This document shows positions 20,287 to 29,453 of a stretch of 64,000 nt of DNA, one piece after another. The stretch is from Salinispora mooreana. Lineage in GTDB: Bacteria; Actinomycetota; Actinomycetes; Mycobacteriales; Micromonosporaceae. The notes beneath the pieces are model-generated. The model was not told the origin of the DNA, did no database searches, and saw only the letters and a program-made list of their open reading frames with translations. Positions within the stretch are counted from its first letter, which is position 1; each line of letters starts with the position of its first letter. Both the position numbers and the translations under genes were made by a program. The stretch is taken from the NCBI RefSeq assembly GCF_000379065.1, contig NZ_KB900614.1, forward strand, positions 2,997,988 to 3,061,987, given 5' to 3'.

Positions 20287-21480
20287 TCACTGATTGGCCA
20301 ACTCCTTCATCTCGGTGACCGCGGGAACGGCCATCGGATCCAGGCCGTGCGCCAGGGCGAGATAGGTCGAGGCGAAGTCCGGCACCGCGATCAGCGAGGC
20401 GAGCCGCTCCAGCGCCGAGCCGCCTTCGGCAGTGACCACGTCGGCGCGCACCCCCCGCCGCTCGGCGAGGGTCTGGACCGCGTCGGCACGCCGCTCCTCC
20501 ACCGCGAGCGGCTCGTCGGCGTCGTCCTCCGGGTTGAGGCCGCCGTCACGCAACAGCACCAGCCGCAGCCGAGTCCCCGCCGCCCTCTGGTCGGGGTCGG
20601 CGAAAATGTCCCGCTCCCCCTCCACCAGCCCGCCGAAGACCCCGTCGAGCAGGCCGACCCGGCCGCGACCGGCCTCGCCGAGCGCCCCGGAGACAACCGG
20701 GTACCGGGCGTTCGCCGAAAGGGTGTCGCCGAAGCGGCGGGCCGCGACGGTGGCCAGTGGTGACGAACCCCAAACGATCGGGATCGAGCCGGCCAGACCC
20801 AGCGCGAGGGACTTGGCCGGATTGACGAAGGACTCGGCGGACGGCCGACACCGATCAGCCTCGGCGTCCAGTCGGGTGGCGGTCTCCGCCAGGTCAGCCT
20901 CGTTGACCTTGACCAGACCGAGCATCCGGGCGGCCAGCAGCACCGGCACGGTCAACGCCCAGAGACTCGCCCGCGCCGGGGCCCGTCGGGGTACCGGAAT
21001 GAATGGTGCCCGGGCCCGCTCCGCGACCGACTGTAGCCGCGAGTCCGGGGCACCGACCGCGACCAGGCGGGCACCTCGCCGATGGGCCGCCTCGGCCGCA
21101 CCGAGCGCCTCCGGGCTCCGGCCGGAGGCGCTGACCGCGATCACCACGTCGGCGGCGCCCACCCAGCCGGGCACGCCGGCACTGCGATGGGGGATCACCG
21201 GCACCGGGCAGCGTGGCCCGGCGACCGTCGCCAGGACGTCACCGGTCCGCCCGGCCGTGCCGATACCCGCGATGACAACCGCGCGCGGACGCCCCTCGTC
21301 GGCCAACACCGACAGGTTGGCCTCGGCGGCGAGGGCGGCCGACTCGCGGACCTGCGCCCCGCCGGACGCGATGTGCCGCAGCATCCCCGCCGGATCCCGC
21401 TCGGCGAGCGCGTCCAGATCGTCCAGCAGGGCCTCGTCGACTTCCCGGTGGCCACTAACTCCGGCCGCACCGTCGATCAC
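20287..21480 (-). CDS. SIS-domain phosphosugar isomerase-like protein
   Basis: A 397-residue protein resembling bifunctional phosphoglucose/phosphomannose isomerases and the mycobacterial Rv3256c. Two SIS domains are visible: AVVIAGIGTAGRTGDVLAT and VVIAVSASGRSPEALGAA in the first (about 65-190), and SIPIVWGSSPLATVAARRFGDTLSANA in the second. The usual SGNT motif reads SGRS, so isomerase activity is not assured. The GTG at 21480 overlaps the Trm112-like stop by 4 bases (GTGA). It probably acts with ManB and ManA in mannose-phosphate balance, by context. Confidence 0.78.
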   Translation of the reverse strand: MIDGAAGVSGHREVDEALLDDLDALAERDPAGMLRHIASGGAQVRESAALAAEANLSVLADEGRPRAVVIAGIGTAGRTGDVLATVAGPRCPVPVIPHRSAGVPGWVGAADVVIAVSASGRSPEALGAAEAAHRRGARLVAVGAPDSRLQSVAERARAPFIPVPRRAPARASLWALTVPVLLAARMLGLVKVNEADLAETATRLDAEADRCRPSAESFVNPAKSLALGLAGSIPIVWGSSPLATVAARRFGDTLSANARYPVVSGALGEAGRGRVGLLDGVFGGLVEGERDIFADPDQRAAGTRLRLVLLRDGGLNPEDDADEPLAVEERRADAVQTLAERRGVRADVVTAEGGSALERLASLIAVPDFASTYLALAHGLDPMAVPAVTEMKELANQ

Positions 21481-21662
21481 GACCGCTCCGCCGGACCGCC
21501 GCGCGCCTCATCCAGCAGGAGCACCGGCACATCGTCGCGGACCTCGAAGATCCGGCCGCACTCGGTGCAGGTGAGCGTCTGCGCCCCGGCGTCATAGTCG
21601 AGTGGGGCGTGATGTGTGTCCGGGCAGGCGAGAATCTCCAGCAACTGCGGATCCAGGGCCAC
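21477..21662 (-). CDS. Trm112-like small zinc-ribbon protein
   Basis: A 61-residue protein of the Trm112/YcaR family. It begins ALDPQLLEILACPDTHHAPL and ends with a second half TLTCTECGRIFEVRDDVPVLLLDEA. Three cysteines are present (13, 32, 35); the usual fourth, in CPxC, is replaced by a Thr/His pair, so any zinc site would use His or be lost. Trm112 partners activate methyltransferases in eukaryotes and archaea; bacterial partners are less clear. It is 59 bp downstream of manB and overlaps the SIS gene, a position conserved in mycobacteria. Confidence 0.85.
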   Translation of the reverse strand: MALDPQLLEILACPDTHHAPLDYDAGAQTLTCTECGRIFEVRDDVPVLLLDEARGGPAERS

Positions 21663-21721
21663 GGCGCGGCTCCTTCCACCTCTGGGTTACCGGTCGGTGG
21701 CGCCGACCGGCGCACGGGATC

Positions 21722-23107
21722 TTATCGGCGAACCCGGTCGAGCACCGCATCGCGGAGCGAGGCCATGCGTTCCCGGGTCGGGGCTTCGACGTTGAGCCGC
21801 AGCAACGGCTCGGTGTTGGAGGCCCGTAGGTTGAACCAGGCACGGTCGGCGAAGCGCAGGGTGAGACCGTCGGTTTCGTCGACTTCCGCGTCCGGGTACG
21901 CGGCCCGCACCTCGGCCACCCGCGCCGCCTGGTCTTCCACCGTCGAGTTGATCTCGCCGGAGGCGACGTACCGCTCGTACTCTCCGGCCAGCACCGACAG
22001 CGGCAACGACTGCTCACCCAGCGCCGCCAGGGTATGCATCGCGGCGAGCATCCCGGTGTCGGCAAACCAGAAGTCCCGGAAGTAGTAGTGCGCGGAGTGC
22101 TCACCACCGAAGATGGCGTTGGTCCTGGCCATCTCGGCCTTGATGAACGAGTGCCCAACCCGGGACAGGACCGGTTGCCCACCGTTCTCCCGGACAATCT
22201 CCGGCACGGCAGCCGAGGTGATCAGATTGTGGATCACCGTCGAGCCGGGGTGCTTGGCCAGTTCCCGAGTGGCGACCAGCGCGGTGATCGCCGACGGCGA
22301 CACCGGCTCCCCACGCTCGTCCACCACAAAGCAGCGGTCGGCGTCGCCGTCGAAGGCCAAGCCGATGTCCGCCCCCCCGGCCCGCACCGCCCGTTGCAGG
22401 TCGACCAGGTTCTTCGGGTCCAGCGGGTTTGCCTCGTGGTTGGGGAAGGTGCCGTCCAGCTCGAAGTAGAGCGGCACAATCTCCAGCGGCAACGCTGCCA
22501 GCGCGGCATCGCCGAGCACCGTCGGGACCGTGTAGCCGCCCATGCCGTTCCCGGCATCCACCACGACCTTCAACGGTCGAATCCGGGTCAGGTCAACCAG
22601 CTTGCGCAGGTACGCCGCGTAGTCCGCGAGCAGATCGCGCTGCTGGACCGGCGCGCTCGGCGAACCCGCCGGCCGGGCGTCACCCGCGTCCAGCAGCGCC
22701 TCGGCCCGCGCCCGGATCTCCGCCAGGCCGCTGTCCTGCCCGATCGGACGCGCCCCCGAACGGCACATCTTGATGCCGTTGTACTCGGCCGGGTTGTGAC
22801 TCGCCGTGAACATCGCCCCCGGCAGGTCGAGCGACCCGGAGGCGTAGTACAGCATGTCGGTCGAGGCCAGGCCCAGCTCGATGACCGCCCGACCGGCGGC
22901 CCGGACACCGGTGGCGAAGGCCGCTGCGAGCCCGGGGCCGCTGTCCCGCATGTCGTGCGCGATCAGCACCGCGTCGCCGGGCTCCCCGCCAGTGTTGAGA
23001 ACCTGGGCAAAGGCGGCACCAAGCGCCACGGCGACCTGCTCGTCCCACTGGTGCGGCACCACCCCACGCACGTCGTAGGCCTTCACGATCTGGGACAGGT
23101 CAGTCAC
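21722..23107 (-). CDS. manB: Phosphomannomutase/phosphoglucomutase
   Basis: A 461-residue alpha-D-phosphohexomutase converting mannose-6-P to mannose-1-P. The four domain signatures are present: phosphoserine loop MFTASHNPAEYNG, magnesium loop AFDGDADRC, sugar-binding GGEHSAHYYF and phosphate-binding LRASNTEPLLR. The N-terminus VTDLSQIVKAYDVRG is the family start and the GTG is at 23107. It heads the mannose operon and corresponds in position to mycobacterial manB (Rv3257c). The product is used by ManC at 37917-39014. Confidence 0.96.
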   Translation of the reverse strand: MTDLSQIVKAYDVRGVVPHQWDEQVAVALGAAFAQVLNTGGEPGDAVLIAHDMRDSGPGLAAAFATGVRAAGRAVIELGLASTDMLYYASGSLDLPGAMFTASHNPAEYNGIKMCRSGARPIGQDSGLAEIRARAEALLDAGDARPAGSPSAPVQQRDLLADYAAYLRKLVDLTRIRPLKVVVDAGNGMGGYTVPTVLGDAALAALPLEIVPLYFELDGTFPNHEANPLDPKNLVDLQRAVRAGGADIGLAFDGDADRCFVVDERGEPVSPSAITALVATRELAKHPGSTVIHNLITSAAVPEIVRENGGQPVLSRVGHSFIKAEMARTNAIFGGEHSAHYYFRDFWFADTGMLAAMHTLAALGEQSLPLSVLAGEYERYVASGEINSTVEDQAARVAEVRAAYPDAEVDETDGLTLRFADRAWFNLRASNTEPLLRLNVEAPTRERMASLRDAVLDRVRR

Positions 23108-23203
23108 CGTGCTCCGCTCCTCGCGCTGGCGTCGTCAACGGCCTGAGCGTATCGGAGCACGGATGATCGCTCCGGCCCAGCCGAAGAGCTGACGGTATCT
23201 GGC

Positions 23204-24214
23204 TCAGTCCGGCAACCGGGGGATGAACCAGGTGCGGCCCTCCGGTGCCGGCGCGGCGGGCCCACGCTGGCCGGGAACCGGGGGCACCGGCGGGGAACTC
23301 GGCCCGCCCGACACCGGTGGTGCGCCGTCGGGGTGGGTGCCGTAGAGCCCCGGGTTAGGGCGCTGCGCTGCCGGACTGCCGTACAGGCCCGGCGTCGCCG
23401 GACGCCCGGGGACCGGCGGCTGCCCCGGGCCGGAATACCCGAACCCAGCGGGGTGTGCGCCGTCGGCGTGGACTGACCGGTCTTCCCGGAACCGCCGGAC
23501 CAGCAGGGCGATCAGGACGACGCCGACCGCGACCATGGCCATGCCGGCGTAGAGGAAGACGGAACCGCCGGACGACGGCTCGGCCGGTGCCGTGCTGTCG
23601 GCGTCGTCCCCGGGATCGGTCCGGGCGTCCACGGCGGTTGACGCCGCTGCGGTGGCGGCCTCCGTCGCCGCGACGGTCGGCACCGCAGCGGCGGTGGGGG
23701 TCGGTGCGGCGGCGGGCCTACCGCCGGTCACCTTGGCGGAGTCGGAATCTCGACCGATTACCTGGCCGTCCGCGCTGACGGCCTCGCCGACAACGGTGAG
23801 CTGCCCGTCCACCGTGTCCGCGGCGAACGCCACCTCGTACCGCAGCTTGACTCGCTTGCCCTTGCAGAGCTGCGGGTTCTCCGGTGACGCCGCGGCGGTG
23901 GCCACCCCGCCCTGACCGGCGGCGAGCTCCACCGGAAGCCACCCACCACCGGTGTTGACCCGCACCCGCACCTGATCCGCCCGGAGGCCGTCGAGGTAGA
24001 GAGTGAGCGCGGCCTGCAGCTGCACGCAGCCCTCGGTGCGCTTGCGTACCTCGACCGCGACCTCCGCCGCCGAATCACCCGCCTTGAACTTCCCGGCCGC
24101 GCTGACCCGCACCGTGTCCTCGGCGGCCAGCGCGGGCGACACACCGAGCGCCAGCAGGGTGCCAGCACCCGCACAGATCGCCGCGAGCCGTGCCGTGGAC
24201 CGCCACACCGCCAT
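23204..24214 (-). CDS. Secreted, membrane-anchored protein of unknown function
   Basis: A protein of about 336 residues. It has a Sec signal peptide (LAAICAGAGTLLALGVSPALA, cleavage after ALA-A), an extracellular beta-rich domain of about 125 residues with a cysteine pair (EGCVQLQ and NPQLCKGK), an Ala/Thr/Pro stalk, a single transmembrane helix (VFLYAGMAMVAVGVVLIALLV) and a cytoplasmic Pro/Gly-rich tail with GLYGS and GLYGT repeats ending in TWFIPRLPD. I know no named family. The start may be ATG 24214 or GTG 24220; both have plausible ribosome binding sites. It is 96 bp upstream of manB on the same strand, so co-transcription is possible. Confidence 0.75.
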   Translation of the reverse strand: MAVWRSTARLAAICAGAGTLLALGVSPALAAEDTVRVSAAGKFKAGDSAAEVAVEVRKRTEGCVQLQAALTLYLDGLRADQVRVRVNTGGGWLPVELAAGQGGVATAAASPENPQLCKGKRVKLRYEVAFAADTVDGQLTVVGEAVSADGQVIGRDSDSAKVTGGRPAAAPTPTAAAVPTVAATEAATAAASTAVDARTDPGDDADSTAPAEPSSGGSVFLYAGMAMVAVGVVLIALLVRRFREDRSVHADGAHPAGFGYSGPGQPPVPGRPATPGLYGSPAAQRPNPGLYGTHPDGAPPVSGGPSSPPVPPVPGQRGPAAPAPEGRTWFIPRLPD

Positions 24215-24354
24215 GATCACCTCGCCGTTCCTCTCTGCCGCGGGCTCGCCGGTCAGGCTACTACCGCGCGGAGAAGACGCGTGGCCCGACGGCGTCCCGC
24301 GGCGCCCGGGCCGCCGCCCCGACGCAGCGGCGGCCCGAGCAGGCCGTCGCAGAC

Positions 24355-25794
24355 CTAGCCGGCGATACCGGTGAGGACCAAGACCCGGGGTTCGGTGTAG
24401 TCATCCATCGCACTACGCACCCCCTCCCGCCCGACGCCAGAGCCCTTCACCCCGCCGTACGGCATCTGATCGGCCCGGTACGACGGCACGTCCCCGACGA
24501 TCACCCCGCCCACCTCCAGCGCCTGCCCGGCGCGGAACGCGGTGTCCATCCGGTGGGTGAAGACGCCCGCCTGCAACCCGTAGGCCGAGTCGTTGACCGC
24601 GGCGAACGCGGCGTCGTCGGTGGTCGCCCGGGCGACCACCAGCACCGGCCCGAACACCTCCTCGGCACTGACCTTGGCGTCCCGCGGTACCCCGGACAGC
24701 ACCGTGGGCGGGAACTCGGCCCCGACCCGGCGCCCACCAACCTCGAGGGTGGCACCCGCCGCGACCGCCTCATCCACCCACGCCTCGACGCGGCGGGCGG
24801 CTGACTCCGAGACCAGCGGACCAACGTCGGTCAGCTCGGACGAGGGATCACCGGTACGCAGCGCCCGCACCGCCGCGACCAGGCGAGGCAGGAACCCGTC
24901 GTAGAGCCACTCGTGCACGTAGACCCGCTGCACCGCGATGCAGGACTGGCCGGCCTGGTAGTTCGAGAACGTCGCGATCCGATGCGCGGCGAAGGTCAGA
25001 TCCTCCTCCGCGCTCCAGTCCTCGCAGATCACCACGGCCGCGTTGCCACCCAGTTCCAGGGTGACGTGTTTCTCCGGTACCGACCGACGGAGCGCTGCGC
25101 CGACCGGGCCGGAGCCGGTGAACGACACCACCGGTAGCCGTGGGTCGGCGACGAGGCCGGCAGCCTGTTCGTTGGGGAGCGGCAGTACCGAGAACATGCC
25201 CTCCGGCAGGTCGGTCTCGGCCAGCAGCTCACCGAGGAGCAGCGCGGACAGCGGAGTGGCCGGGGCCGGTTTGACGACAATCGGTGCGCCGACCGCGATC
25301 GCCGGGGCAACCTTGTGCGCCACCAGGTTCAACGGAAAATTGAACGGGGAGATCCCCAACACGGGACCCCGCGGTACCCGCCGGACGAGCGCCAGCCGGC
25401 CGGTGGCGCCCGGGTCGGTGTCCAGGCGCTGTAGCTCCCCGGAGAAGCGCCGGGCCTCTTCGGCAGCCCACCGGAACGTTGCGAGCGCCCGCCGCACCTC
25501 GGCGCGCGCCCACTTCACCGGCTTGCCGTTCTCCGCGGTGATCAGTGCCGCCACCTCATCGGCCCGCTCGGCGAGCCGCCGGGAGACGTGCTCCAGGGCC
25601 GCCGCGCGCCGGTAGGCGGGGAGGGCCGCCGCGGTCGGGGCCACCGTGGCTGCCGCCGCGACGGCGGCCTCGACCTGACCGTCGGTGGCGAAGGTGGTCC
25701 GCCCGACAACACGGCCGTCGTACGGATGGCGCACGGTCAGCTCCTGCTCACCGTGGGCGGGGCGAGAGGCGACATGGAAGGCTACGGACTCCAC
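24355..25794 (-). CDS. Aldehyde dehydrogenase family protein
   Basis: A 479-residue NAD(P)-dependent aldehyde dehydrogenase. It has the SPFNFPLNLVAHK cofactor pocket, FTGSGPVGAAL, the general-base Glu in HVTLELGGNAA and the nucleophilic Cys in YQAGQSCIAVQRV. The set resembles the GAPN/lactaldehyde dehydrogenase (AldA/YdcW-like) branch; the exact substrate cannot be read. The GTG at 25794 is used. It is divergently transcribed from the GAF regulator across 75 bp, so the regulator may control it as well as the second dehydrogenase downstream. Confidence 0.88.
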   Translation of the reverse strand: MESVAFHVASRPAHGEQELTVRHPYDGRVVGRTTFATDGQVEAAVAAAATVAPTAAALPAYRRAAALEHVSRRLAERADEVAALITAENGKPVKWARAEVRRALATFRWAAEEARRFSGELQRLDTDPGATGRLALVRRVPRGPVLGISPFNFPLNLVAHKVAPAIAVGAPIVVKPAPATPLSALLLGELLAETDLPEGMFSVLPLPNEQAAGLVADPRLPVVSFTGSGPVGAALRRSVPEKHVTLELGGNAAVVICEDWSAEEDLTFAAHRIATFSNYQAGQSCIAVQRVYVHEWLYDGFLPRLVAAVRALRTGDPSSELTDVGPLVSESAARRVEAWVDEAVAAGATLEVGGRRVGAEFPPTVLSGVPRDAKVSAEEVFGPVLVVARATTDDAAFAAVNDSAYGLQAGVFTHRMDTAFRAGQALEVGGVIVGDVPSYRADQMPYGGVKGSGVGREGVRSAMDDYTEPRVLVLTGIAG

Positions 25795-25869
25795 ATCGAG
25801 CAGCGTAGACGAGGCCTCGCTTGGCGATCCGGGGTGAGCTGCGTCACCATGGGCGCCAGGAGGTCACCC

Positions 25870-27150
25870 ATGGCTGACCCGTGGCTCGCCCTGGAAATCG
25901 GCGTCGATCCGGCGGAGCGGATCGCGCAGGTGGGTGCCGCCCACACGGCCTTTCTCACCGGGGCGAGGCCGCAGCGGGTGCGGGAGGTGGTACGCCGGTC
26001 ATGGGAACGGTCAATGCCACTCGACCCGGAGGGCACCCCGCCCGTTGACCTCGTGGACGACATGCTGGAGAGCTACCGGGCCGGGCACCCGCTGGCCCCG
26101 GTGCTGCCGATCTTCCAGGACCTGCTCGGTGGGATCGCCCAGGACGGCGCACACCTGATGGCGGTCTGCGACACCCACGGCCGGCTGCTCTGGGTGGAGG
26201 GGCACCCGGGGGTACTGCGCCGGGCCGAACAGATGAACTTCGTGCCCGGGGCCCGCTGGGACGAGACACACGCGGGCACCAACGCGCCCGGCACCGCTCT
26301 CGCCGTGGACCACAGCGTGCAGATCTTCGCCACCGAACACTTCAGCCGCCGCGTCCAGCGCTGGACCTGTGCCGCCGCGCCGATCCATGATCCGGCCACC
26401 GGTCGACTTCTCGGGGCGGTCGACATCACCGGCGGCGATCACCTCGCCACTCCACAGAGCCTGGCGTTGGTCCGGGCCACCGCCCGGGCCGCCGAGGCGT
26501 TCCTGACCGGGATGACCCAGGTCGAGCCGGACGTGGTGCAGGTGGCCGCGCTCGGCCGGGACGAGGCCCAGCTACGGGTCGGCGGCCGCCGGATCCGACT
26601 GGGCCGGCGGCACAGCGAACTGCTGGTGTTGTTGGTGGATCACCCAGAAGGGCGCACCGGGGAGCAACTCGCCCTCGATCTGTACGGCGAGGACCGGCTG
26701 CACCCCGTCACCCTCCGGGCCGAGCTGTCCCGGCTGCGCCGCGTACTCGGCCCGGAGCTGCTCGACTCCCGCCCGTACCGACTGCGCTGCCGCGTACGCG
26801 CCGACTTCCGTACCGTCACCGACCGGCTGGAACGGGGCGACCCGGCGGGTGGGATCGACGCGTACTCCGGGAGCCTGTTGCCCGGCTCGGATGCGCCGGG
26901 AGTGGCCCGGCTGCGCCGGCTGGTAGACGGACAACTCCGTGCGGCCGTGCTGGCGGCCGCGGACCCGGCGCTGCTCGTCTCCTGGACCGCGACTCCCGCC
27001 GGCACCGACGACCTGACCGCCTGGGAGGTCCTGGCGCGGGTACTGCCGCCGGGTGCCCCGCGTCGGCCGCTCGCCCTGGCGCGGGCCCGCCAGCTCGCCC
27101 GGGAGTACGGCGTCCCGCGTGCAACGTCGCTGCAACGTCGACAAAAATAG
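25870..27150 (+). CDS. GAF-domain regulator with SARP-like winged helix
   Basis: A 426-residue regulator. Residues 20-250 match the sensor half of AcoR-type activators ([76 protein letters not shown]). AcoR normally continues into a sigma-54 AAA+ domain; here that is absent. Instead residues 265-340 form an OmpR/SARP-like winged helix ([36 protein letters not shown]), followed by a helical tail. ATG 25870 has AGGAGG 6 bp upstream and is preferred over ATG 25849. It lies between two aldehyde dehydrogenase genes and probably responds to an aldehyde, alcohol or acetoin, which is inference. Confidence 0.85.
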   Translation: MADPWLALEIGVDPAERIAQVGAAHTAFLTGARPQRVREVVRRSWERSMPLDPEGTPPVDLVDDMLESYRAGHPLAPVLPIFQDLLGGIAQDGAHLMAVCDTHGRLLWVEGHPGVLRRAEQMNFVPGARWDETHAGTNAPGTALAVDHSVQIFATEHFSRRVQRWTCAAAPIHDPATGRLLGAVDITGGDHLATPQSLALVRATARAAEAFLTGMTQVEPDVVQVAALGRDEAQLRVGGRRIRLGRRHSELLVLLVDHPEGRTGEQLALDLYGEDRLHPVTLRAELSRLRRVLGPELLDSRPYRLRCRVRADFRTVTDRLERGDPAGGIDAYSGSLLPGSDAPGVARLRRLVDGQLRAAVLAAADPALLVSWTATPAGTDDLTAWEVLARVLPPGAPRRPLALARARQLAREYGVPRATSLQRRQK

Positions 27151-27190
27151 GGTCAACGCCGTCCACTCCTCGTTGACGGCGGAGGTACCC

Positions 27191-28696
27191 ATGACGCGTT
27201 ACGACGCGCCCACCCACTGGCAGTCCCGCTACGACCACTTCATCGGTGGCGAGTACGTCAAGCCGCATGGCGGGCGGTACTTCGACAACCCGACGCCGGT
27301 GACCGGACAGCCCTTCTGTGAGGTGGCCCGTGGCACCGCCGAGGACGTGGAGCGGGCCATCGACGCCGCACACGGCGCCGCCGGGGCCTGGGGGCGCACC
27401 CCGGCCGCTGACCGAGCCCTGGTCCTCAACCGGGTCGCCGACCGGATGCAGGAGCACCTGCAGGCCCTGGCGATCGCCGAGACCTGGGAGAACGGCAAGC
27501 CGATCCGCGAGACACTCGCCGCCGACATTCCGCTCGCGATCGACCACTTCCGCTACTTCGCCGGCGTGATCCGGGCCCAGGAGGGCTCCCTGGCCGAGAT
27601 CGACGATGACACCGTCGCATACCACTTCCATGAGCCGCTCGGTGTGGTCGGGCAGATCATCCCGTGGAACTTCCCGCTGCTCATGGCAACCTGGAAGCTC
27701 GCCCCGGCACTCGCCGCCGGCAACGCGGTGGTACTCAAGCCCGCCGAGCAGACTCCCGCGTCGATCCACTACCTGCTGTCCCTGGTGGCCGACCTACTGC
27801 CGCCGGGTGTGGTCAATGTCGTCAACGGCTTCGGGATCGAGGCCGGCCGGCCGCTGGCGTCCTCGCCCCGAGTGGCCAAGGTGGCCTTCACCGGCGAGAC
27901 CACGACCGGGCGGCTGATCATGCAGTACGCCAGTGAGAACATCAAGCCGGTCACCCTGGAGCTGGGTGGCAAGAGCCCGAACATCTTCTTCGACGACGTC
28001 AGCGCCGCGCCGGACGACTTCCGCGACAAGGCGCTCGAGGGCTTCACCATGTTCGCCCTGAACCAGGGCGAGGTCTGCACCTGCCCGTCGCGGGCGCTGA
28101 TCCAGCAGGGCCACTACGCCGACTTCCTGGCCGCGGCCGTCGCGCGGACCCGGGAGATCATGCCGGGACACCCGTTGGACACCGCGACCATGGTCGGCGC
28201 GCAGGCGTCCAACGACCAGCTCGAGAAGATTCTTTCCTATCTGGATATCGGCCGGCAGGAAGGCGCCCGGGTGTTGACCGGTGGCGCGCGGGCGAAGCTG
28301 GGCGGTGAGCTCTCCGGCGGGTACTACGTCGAGCCAACGATTTTCGAGGGCAGCAACTCGATGCGGATCTTCCAGGAGGAAATCTTCGGCCCGGTGGTGT
28401 CGGTGACCTCCTTCGCCGACCTCGACGACGCGGTAAAAATCGCCAACGACACCTTGTACGGACTGGGTGCCGGCGTCTGGACTCGGAACATCAATACGGC
28501 GTACCGAGCAGGACGGGCTATCCAGGCAGGACGGGTCTGGACAAACTGCTACCACGCATACCCCGCACACGCCGCATTCGGTGGGTACAAGCAGTCCGGA
28601 ATCGGCCGGGAAAACCACAAAATGATGCTGGACCACTACCAGCAGACCAAGAACCTGCTGGTCAGCTACGCCCCGAAGAAGTTGGGCTTCTTCTGA
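27191..28696 (+). CDS. Acetaldehyde-type NAD-dependent aldehyde dehydrogenase (ExaC/AcoD/AldB-like)
   Basis: A 501-residue enzyme oxidising short aldehydes, probably acetaldehyde, to the acid. Key sites are [32 protein letters not shown], the Glu in [13 protein letters not shown] and the Cys in [15 protein letters not shown]; the EVCTCPSR motif is characteristic of the ExaC/AldB/AcoD group. The C-terminus [31 protein letters not shown] is also typical. The ATG at 27191 follows GGAGG. It is 40 bp downstream of the regulator and overlaps the DUF779 gene by one base, forming a tight operon. Confidence 0.93.
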   Translation: MTRYDAPTHWQSRYDHFIGGEYVKPHGGRYFDNPTPVTGQPFCEVARGTAEDVERAIDAAHGAAGAWGRTPAADRALVLNRVADRMQEHLQALAIAETWENGKPIRETLAADIPLAIDHFRYFAGVIRAQEGSLAEIDDDTVAYHFHEPLGVVGQIIPWNFPLLMATWKLAPALAAGNAVVLKPAEQTPASIHYLLSLVADLLPPGVVNVVNGFGIEAGRPLASSPRVAKVAFTGETTTGRLIMQYASENIKPVTLELGGKSPNIFFDDVSAAPDDFRDKALEGFTMFALNQGEVCTCPSRALIQQGHYADFLAAAVARTREIMPGHPLDTATMVGAQASNDQLEKILSYLDIGRQEGARVLTGGARAKLGGELSGGYYVEPTIFEGSNSMRIFQEEIFGPVVSVTSFADLDDAVKIANDTLYGLGAGVWTRNINTAYRAGRAIQAGRVWTNCYHAYPAHAAFGGYKQSGIGRENHKMMLDHYQQTKNLLVSYAPKKLGFF

Positions 28697-29130
28697 TGAG
28701 CGACCTGGTAACCGTGACTCCCGCAGCGGCCGAGCTGATCCGGTCGCTGCGGGAGCAGCACGGACCGTTGATGTTCCACCAGTCCGGTGGCTGCTGCGAC
28801 GGCAGCGCACCGATGTGCTACCCCGCCGGCGAGTTCCGCACCGGCTCGGCAGACATTCGGCTGGCCGCGCTGACGGTGGACGGTGTGCCAGAGCCAGTCG
28901 AATTCTGGATCTCACGCGCCCAGTGGGCCCGCTGGCAGCACACGAGGCTAACAATCGATGTGGTTCCCGGCCGGGGCAGTGGATTCTCCCTGGAGTCCCC
29001 GGAGGGCCTGCGCTTCCTCCTTCGCTCCACCCTCGCCCGCCGCGAACACGAGAAGGCGCCAGATCGGGCATCGGCGGCGCAGAGCCGAGTGGCGACAGAC
29101 TGCGTCGAACAACGACCGCAGGCACACTGA
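28696..29130 (+). CDS. DUF779 protein, aldehyde dehydrogenase partner gene
   Basis: A 144-residue protein of family DUF779 (PF05610). It has VTPAAAELIRSLREQHGPLMFHQSGGCCDGSAPMCYP, with a cysteine cluster, then FEISRAQW-like EFWISRAQWARWQHTRLTIDVVPGRGSGFSLESPEGLRFL. Members are often encoded beside acetaldehyde dehydrogenases of the ExaC group; the cysteines suggest metal or redox chemistry but no activity is established to my knowledge. The start ATG shares one base with the upstream stop (TGATG), so translation is coupled. The C-terminal 30 residues are poorly conserved in style. Confidence 0.88.
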   Translation: MSDLVTVTPAAAELIRSLREQHGPLMFHQSGGCCDGSAPMCYPAGEFRTGSADIRLAALTVDGVPEPVEFWISRAQWARWQHTRLTIDVVPGRGSGFSLESPEGLRFLLRSTLARREHEKAPDRASAAQSRVATDCVEQRPQAH

Positions 29131-29453
29131 CGTGATCTCAGCGACTGTGCGGTAGGTACTTGGACTCGAAGTGGGTCAGGTGAAGTGCGGCGGCGATGAT
29201 GTCGCTGATCCGGCGTGGGCTGGCGGTGGCATGCCGGAGGGTCTTCCAGTGCGGACTGGCGACATCGGGCGCGGACACTGGCCGCCTCGTCCCACTTTCC
29301 GGGGCAGCTCGACAGGGAGCAGGCAACAACCCCACTCGCCCGCCGGTACAAGGGCGGTCTTCGAACCACCCGGCGGCCAGAAGCAGATCCTGCGAGCCGT
29401 CTCCACCGAGGCCGGGTCCCGGCTGTAGCCGTGCGGAGCGACCGCGGCGGCGG
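29131..29453. other. Intergenic gap with possible decayed mobile DNA
   Basis: The 323 bp between the DUF779 gene and the DUF3499 gene have several short open frames in all directions but none with a ribosome binding site or a complete domain. The one recognisable patch is the transposase-like tail listed separately at 29138-29251. The stretch marks the right edge of the aldehyde cassette. Confidence 0.4.
29138..29251 (-). pseudogene. Possible C-terminal remnant of a DDE transposase
   Basis: On the minus strand a 37-codon stretch reads WKTLRHATASPRRISDII followed by a hydrophobic AAALHLTHFES segment and a stop. The helical LRHA...RRI...ALHLTHFE pattern resembles the very C-terminus of DDE-type IS transposases that end with a leucine/histidine helix. 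Upstream of it the frame turns into unrelated sequence and no inverted repeats or catalytic DDE residues are seen. I cannot name the IS family. It may equally be a chance frame. Confidence 0.25.

Noticed and set aside
18081..20318. 745-codon plus-strand frame opposite manA and the CDF gene
   Set aside because: Spans two well-supported minus-strand genes; Arg/His-rich shadow sequence.
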